Of a DNA stretch of 8,368 nt, positions 5,507 through 8,368 are shown one piece after another (the first letter of the stretch is position 1; each line of letters opens with the position of its first letter). This stretch comes from an uncultured Clostridia bacterium. Lineage in GTDB: Bacteria > Bacillota > Clostridia > TANB77 > CAG-508. A model generated the notes under the pieces. That model was given only the letters and a program-made list of their open reading frames with translations. It did not search any database and was not told the origin of the DNA. Made by a program: the position numbers and the translations under genes. The stretch covers positions 1 through 8,368 of the forward strand of contig CAOPQH010000066.1 in assembly GCA_948505485.1 (NCBI GenBank), given 5' to 3'.

Positions 5507-8323
5507 GAACAAAAAAATGAACAAACAAAAAAACCACAAAAGAGAAGCAAGTTAAGAATGATATTAGTTATATTATTTATATTAGTTTTCACATTTTTCA
5601 CATTTATTTCTTTAAAGGGAAGTTATTTAGAATACAAAGAGCTAGGTGAAAACTTTAAACAAATATTTTTTAATAACTTACAATACAAGTATACAATAAT
5701 GGGAATTAATTTTGTATTTTTATATTTTGTAATATATTTTACAAATAGAGGAATAAAAAAGGGATTAAAAGTATTTTTTGAGCAAGAAAAAAAGCAAATA
5801 CCAAGACTACCTAATAAATCGCTAGCATTAGTAATATCTTCAATTGTAAGTGTTTTAATATCAAATATAATATTTGATAAAGTAATTTTATTTAGAAGCA
5901 ATGCGTCTTTTGGAATTGTTGATCCTTTATATAATATGGATATCTCATATTATATGTTCATAAAGCCACTAATAGAACTAATAATTATATATTTTATAGC
6001 ATTAGTTATATTTTTAAGTATATATATGGCAATATATTATATAATAGTATTTAATATGAAATTTGATGGAATAGACAGAAAAATGCTAAAAGTAAGTAAT
6101 ATGATGAAAAAATTAACAAGAAATGTAAGACTTATAGCTATAGGAATTGCGCTTATAACATTAGTAAATACACAAAACATCGTATTACAAAAATTCTTAA
6201 CAGTTAATGAAGAAACAGAATTAATTGGTGCAGGATTTACAGAATCTATTATAAAAGTATGGGGATATAGAATATTTGCAATATTAATAGTAGTTTCTAT
6301 ATTTATGGCTGTTAGATATTTTAAAAGAGACCAATTTAAAAATATCATTAAATCATTAGTTATAATTCCAGCATATTTAATATGTTTGTTTATAGTAATG
6401 ATTGGGTTTGATTTATTTTTTGTACATGCAAACGAATTAGATAAAGAAAAGCAATATATAGCTTATAACATAGATTACACTAAAGATGCATATAATATTA
6501 ACATAGAAGAAAATAATTTAGATTATTCTGGAACAATAACATTAGACGAAACGCAGAGAAATCAAGATATATTAGGAAATGTTACAGTAGTAGGTAAAGA
6601 CATAGTTTTACAAACTTTAGAAGATAAACAGACAAATACAGGGTATTATACATATAGAAATGCTAATATAGGAAGATATAATATAGATGGACAAGATAAA
6701 TTAGTATACTTAGCTCCTAGAGAGATTGCAAATGGAGATAGAACTTACAATAATAAAACTTATGAATACACACATGGATATAGTGAAATTGTTGCATCTG
6801 CAACAAATACCACAGATACAGGAAATCTAGAATACATTCAAAAAAATATAACAGGACAAGATAATAAATTAAATATATCTGAGCCTCGTATATATTTTGG
6901 ATTAGAAACAAATGAAACTATTGTTACTAACACTAAAAATAAATCAGAATATGATTATACAGATGAAAAAGGAAAAGAATATGATTATTCTTATCAAGGA
7001 AAAGCAGGATTAACATTAAACTTTTGGGATAGAGCAGTACTTGGAATTAAAGAGAAAAATTTAAAATTAATATTTTCAAATTCAATATCAAAAGATAGTA
7101 AAATATTAATAAATAGAAATATAATAAAAAGAGCTAAAACAGCTATGCCATCGTTAATGTATGATAATAATCCATATACAGTAGTAGATTCGAAAGGTAA
7201 TATAATTTGGGTATTAGATGCATATACAATATCAAACAGTTATCCATATTCAACATATACAACAATACATAATAATGGTAGAAAAGAGAAAATTAATTAT
7301 ATAAGAAATTCGATTAAAGTTTTAATTAACAGCTATGATGGAACTATGAAATTTTATATAACTGATAGAACAGACCCAATTGCAATGGCATATAGAAATG
7401 TATATCCAATGCTATTTGAGGATATAGATGAACAAATACCAGAAGATATTTCAAATAATTTTATATATCCACAATATTTATATAATATACAGGCTCAAAT
7501 GATTACTACATATCATAATGTAAAACCAGATATTTTATATAGAAGTGATGACGTATGGGAATTAACTAAATATAACGTAACACAAACAACAAAATCTACA
7601 GGTACCATCTTAGAGCCATATTACACAATGGTAAAAGAAAATGATAAAACTTCAATAGGATTAATACAGACTTATACACCAAATAAAAAGCAAAATATAT
7701 TATCCTATTTAGTGGGAAAATACGAAGATGGAACATCTAAATTAAAATTATATAAATTCTCGTCAGATAGTAATATTGTAGGACCTATACAATTAGACAA
7801 ACAAATAGAACAAGATGAAACAATATCAGCTCAGATTAAAGCACTAAATGTTAGTGGAACAAAAATAACAAAGAAAATGATAGTAGTACCTATAGAAAAT
7901 ACTATTTTATATGTAGAGCCAATATATCAAACAATGTTAAATGAATCAGATATACCAATGCTTAAAAAAGTAGTAGTAGCATCTGGAAGTAAAGTAGCTA
8001 TAGGAGATAATCTAAAGAGTGCTTTAGAAAGTTTACTTTCTCAAGATGCAGTAAATATTGAAATAGAAAATACAGATGATATAGAAGGCTTAATAGATGC
8101 TATTATAAAAGCAAACAACAATTTAACAGAATCTTCAAATAACAATGATTGGGAGATGATGGGAAAAGACATAGAAAAATTACAAAACTTAATAAATTCA
8201 TTGCAAAAAGTACAAGAAGAAGAGGAAGAAGAGAAAAAGAAAAATAATACAACTAATAATAGTACATCTTCAAACAATACTGTTAATCAAAAAAACGAAA
8301 CAAATTCAAGCCAAAATGAATAA
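5504..8323 (+). CDS. UPF0182 family large membrane protein, function unknown
   Basis: The 939-residue product is recognisable as UPF0182 (PF03699-type). A basic N-terminus (KKPQKRSKLR) precedes seven predicted membrane segments at about 19-37, 64-80, 106-124, 157-183, 208-226, 254-270 and 282-306. The first outer loop carries the family signature FGIVDPLYNMDISYYMF (136-152). Residues from about 307 form one large domain, predicted outside the cell. It contains family-typical segments such as PRIYFG, an ILINRNIIKRA segment, WVLDAYTISNSYPYS, DRTDPIAMAYRNVYP and ILYVEPIYQ, in the expected order. The end has a helical region (about 825-905) with a short E/K run, then a tail of about 30 residues rich in Asn, Ser and Thr. 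The gene lies 25 bases after ftsY and is probably co-transcribed with it. This may only reflect shared expression. No catalytic motif is visible and I assign no function. The family identification is firm, the topology is an estimate. Confidence 0.9.
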   Translation: MEQKNEQTKKPQKRSKLRMILVILFILVFTFFTFISLKGSYLEYKELGENFKQIFFNNLQYKYTIMGINFVFLYFVIYFTNRGIKKGLKVFFEQEKKQIPRLPNKSLALVISSIVSVLISNIIFDKVILFRSNASFGIVDPLYNMDISYYMFIKPLIELIIIYFIALVIFLSIYMAIYYIIVFNMKFDGIDRKMLKVSNMMKKLTRNVRLIAIGIALITLVNTQNIVLQKFLTVNEETELIGAGFTESIIKVWGYRIFAILIVVSIFMAVRYFKRDQFKNIIKSLVIIPAYLICLFIVMIGFDLFFVHANELDKEKQYIAYNIDYTKDAYNINIEENNLDYSGTITLDETQRNQDILGNVTVVGKDIVLQTLEDKQTNTGYYTYRNANIGRYNIDGQDKLVYLAPREIANGDRTYNNKTYEYTHGYSEIVASATNTTDTGNLEYIQKNITGQDNKLNISEPRIYFGLETNETIVTNTKNKSEYDYTDEKGKEYDYSYQGKAGLTLNFWDRAVLGIKEKNLKLIFSNSISKDSKILINRNIIKRAKTAMPSLMYDNNPYTVVDSKGNIIWVLDAYTISNSYPYSTYTTIHNNGRKEKINYIRNSIKVLINSYDGTMKFYITDRTDPIAMAYRNVYPMLFEDIDEQIPEDISNNFIYPQYLYNIQAQMITTYHNVKPDILYRSDDVWELTKYNVTQTTKSTGTILEPYYTMVKENDKTSIGLIQTYTPNKKQNILSYLVGKYEDGTSKLKLYKFSSDSNIVGPIQLDKQIEQDETISAQIKALNVSGTKITKKMIVVPIENTILYVEPIYQTMLNESDIPMLKKVVVASGSKVAIGDNLKSALESLLSQDAVNIEIENTDDIEGLIDAIIKANNNLTESSNNNDWEMMGKDIEKLQNLINSLQKVQEEEEEEKKKNNTTNNSTSSNNTVNQKNETNSSQNE

Positions 8324-8368
8324 AAAAATAAAAATTGACAGGAGCAGTTACCTTTTTGATAACAGGGC
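8316..8368 (+). other. Right edge: possible start of the next gene or promoter
   Basis: Three readings fit these last bases. (1) ATG at 8316, overlapping the UPF0182 stop by 8 bases, opens a frame (MNKKIKIDRSSYLFDNR) that runs off the window, but it has no ribosome site. (2) AGGAG (8340-8344) could serve a TTG at 8356 (MITG...), 11 bases away; a glycine-containing start like this occurs in nucleotide-binding folds, but four residues prove nothing. (3) TTGACA (8335-8340) is a perfect -35 box with GATAAC (8358-8363) at 17 bases. No terminator is visible after the UPF0182 gene. None can be decided without further sequence. Confidence 0.25.

Noticed and set aside
4557..5537. A 326-codon open frame on the - strand opposite ftsY
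   Set aside because: It lies wholly over a clear FtsY gene with intact GTPase motifs. It has no ribosome site and is a low-complexity Ser/Phe/Ile-rich translation typical of antisense shadows in AT-rich DNA.

Overview
The window looks like chromosomal DNA from a very AT-rich, low-GC Gram-positive bacterium, most likely a member of the Clostridia. The evidence is strong AGGAGG-type ribosome sites, exclusive use of TAA stops with TGG for tryptophan, a bacterial AsnRS, a short FtsY without an acidic N-terminal domain, and a UPF0182 membrane protein. This is inference from gene content and style; no phylogenetic search could be run. No CRISPR array, tRNA, rRNA, insertion sequence or phage gene is visible.

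Layout on the + strand from the left: (i) the 3' part of a HAD-superfamily 5'-nucleotidase-like gene cut by the window edge (1-503); (ii) a 321-base gap holding an extended -10 promoter, a 39-codon leader reading frame, a nested hairpin, a U-rich stretch and a perfect 24-base intrinsic terminator; (iii) uraA (uracil permease, 825-2165) and upp (uracil phosphoribosyltransferase, 2188-2814), a compact uracil import and salvage operon; (iv) a bidirectional terminator at 2813-2846; (v) convergent asnS on the - strand (start corrected to 4236); (vi) a 336-base divergent gap with promoters for both sides and a GC-richer island that is probably a structured RNA; (vii) ftsY (4573-5478), followed after 25 bases by a large UPF0182-family membrane protein with a TTG start (5504-8323); (viii) 45 bases at the right edge holding start signals of a further unit that cannot be identified.

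UraA brings uracil across the membrane and Upp converts it with PRPP to UMP, so the two genes form one salvage route. The leader in front of them has the parts of a translation-coupled, UTP-sensing attenuator of the kind known from enterobacterial pyrBI: the leader reading frame stops inside the 5' arm of the terminator, and a U-rich pause region precedes it. No recognisable PyrR binding loop is present. This is the most interesting regulatory candidate in the window. The second is the GC island between asnS and ftsY, flanked by a near-consensus - strand promoter and a hairpin with eight Us. It could be a stand-alone small RNA (6S-like in size) or an attenuated asnS leader that is not a T-box.

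FtsY is the SRP receptor for co-translational membrane targeting. The UPF0182 protein behind it has seven predicted membrane segments and a large outer domain, and its function is not known.
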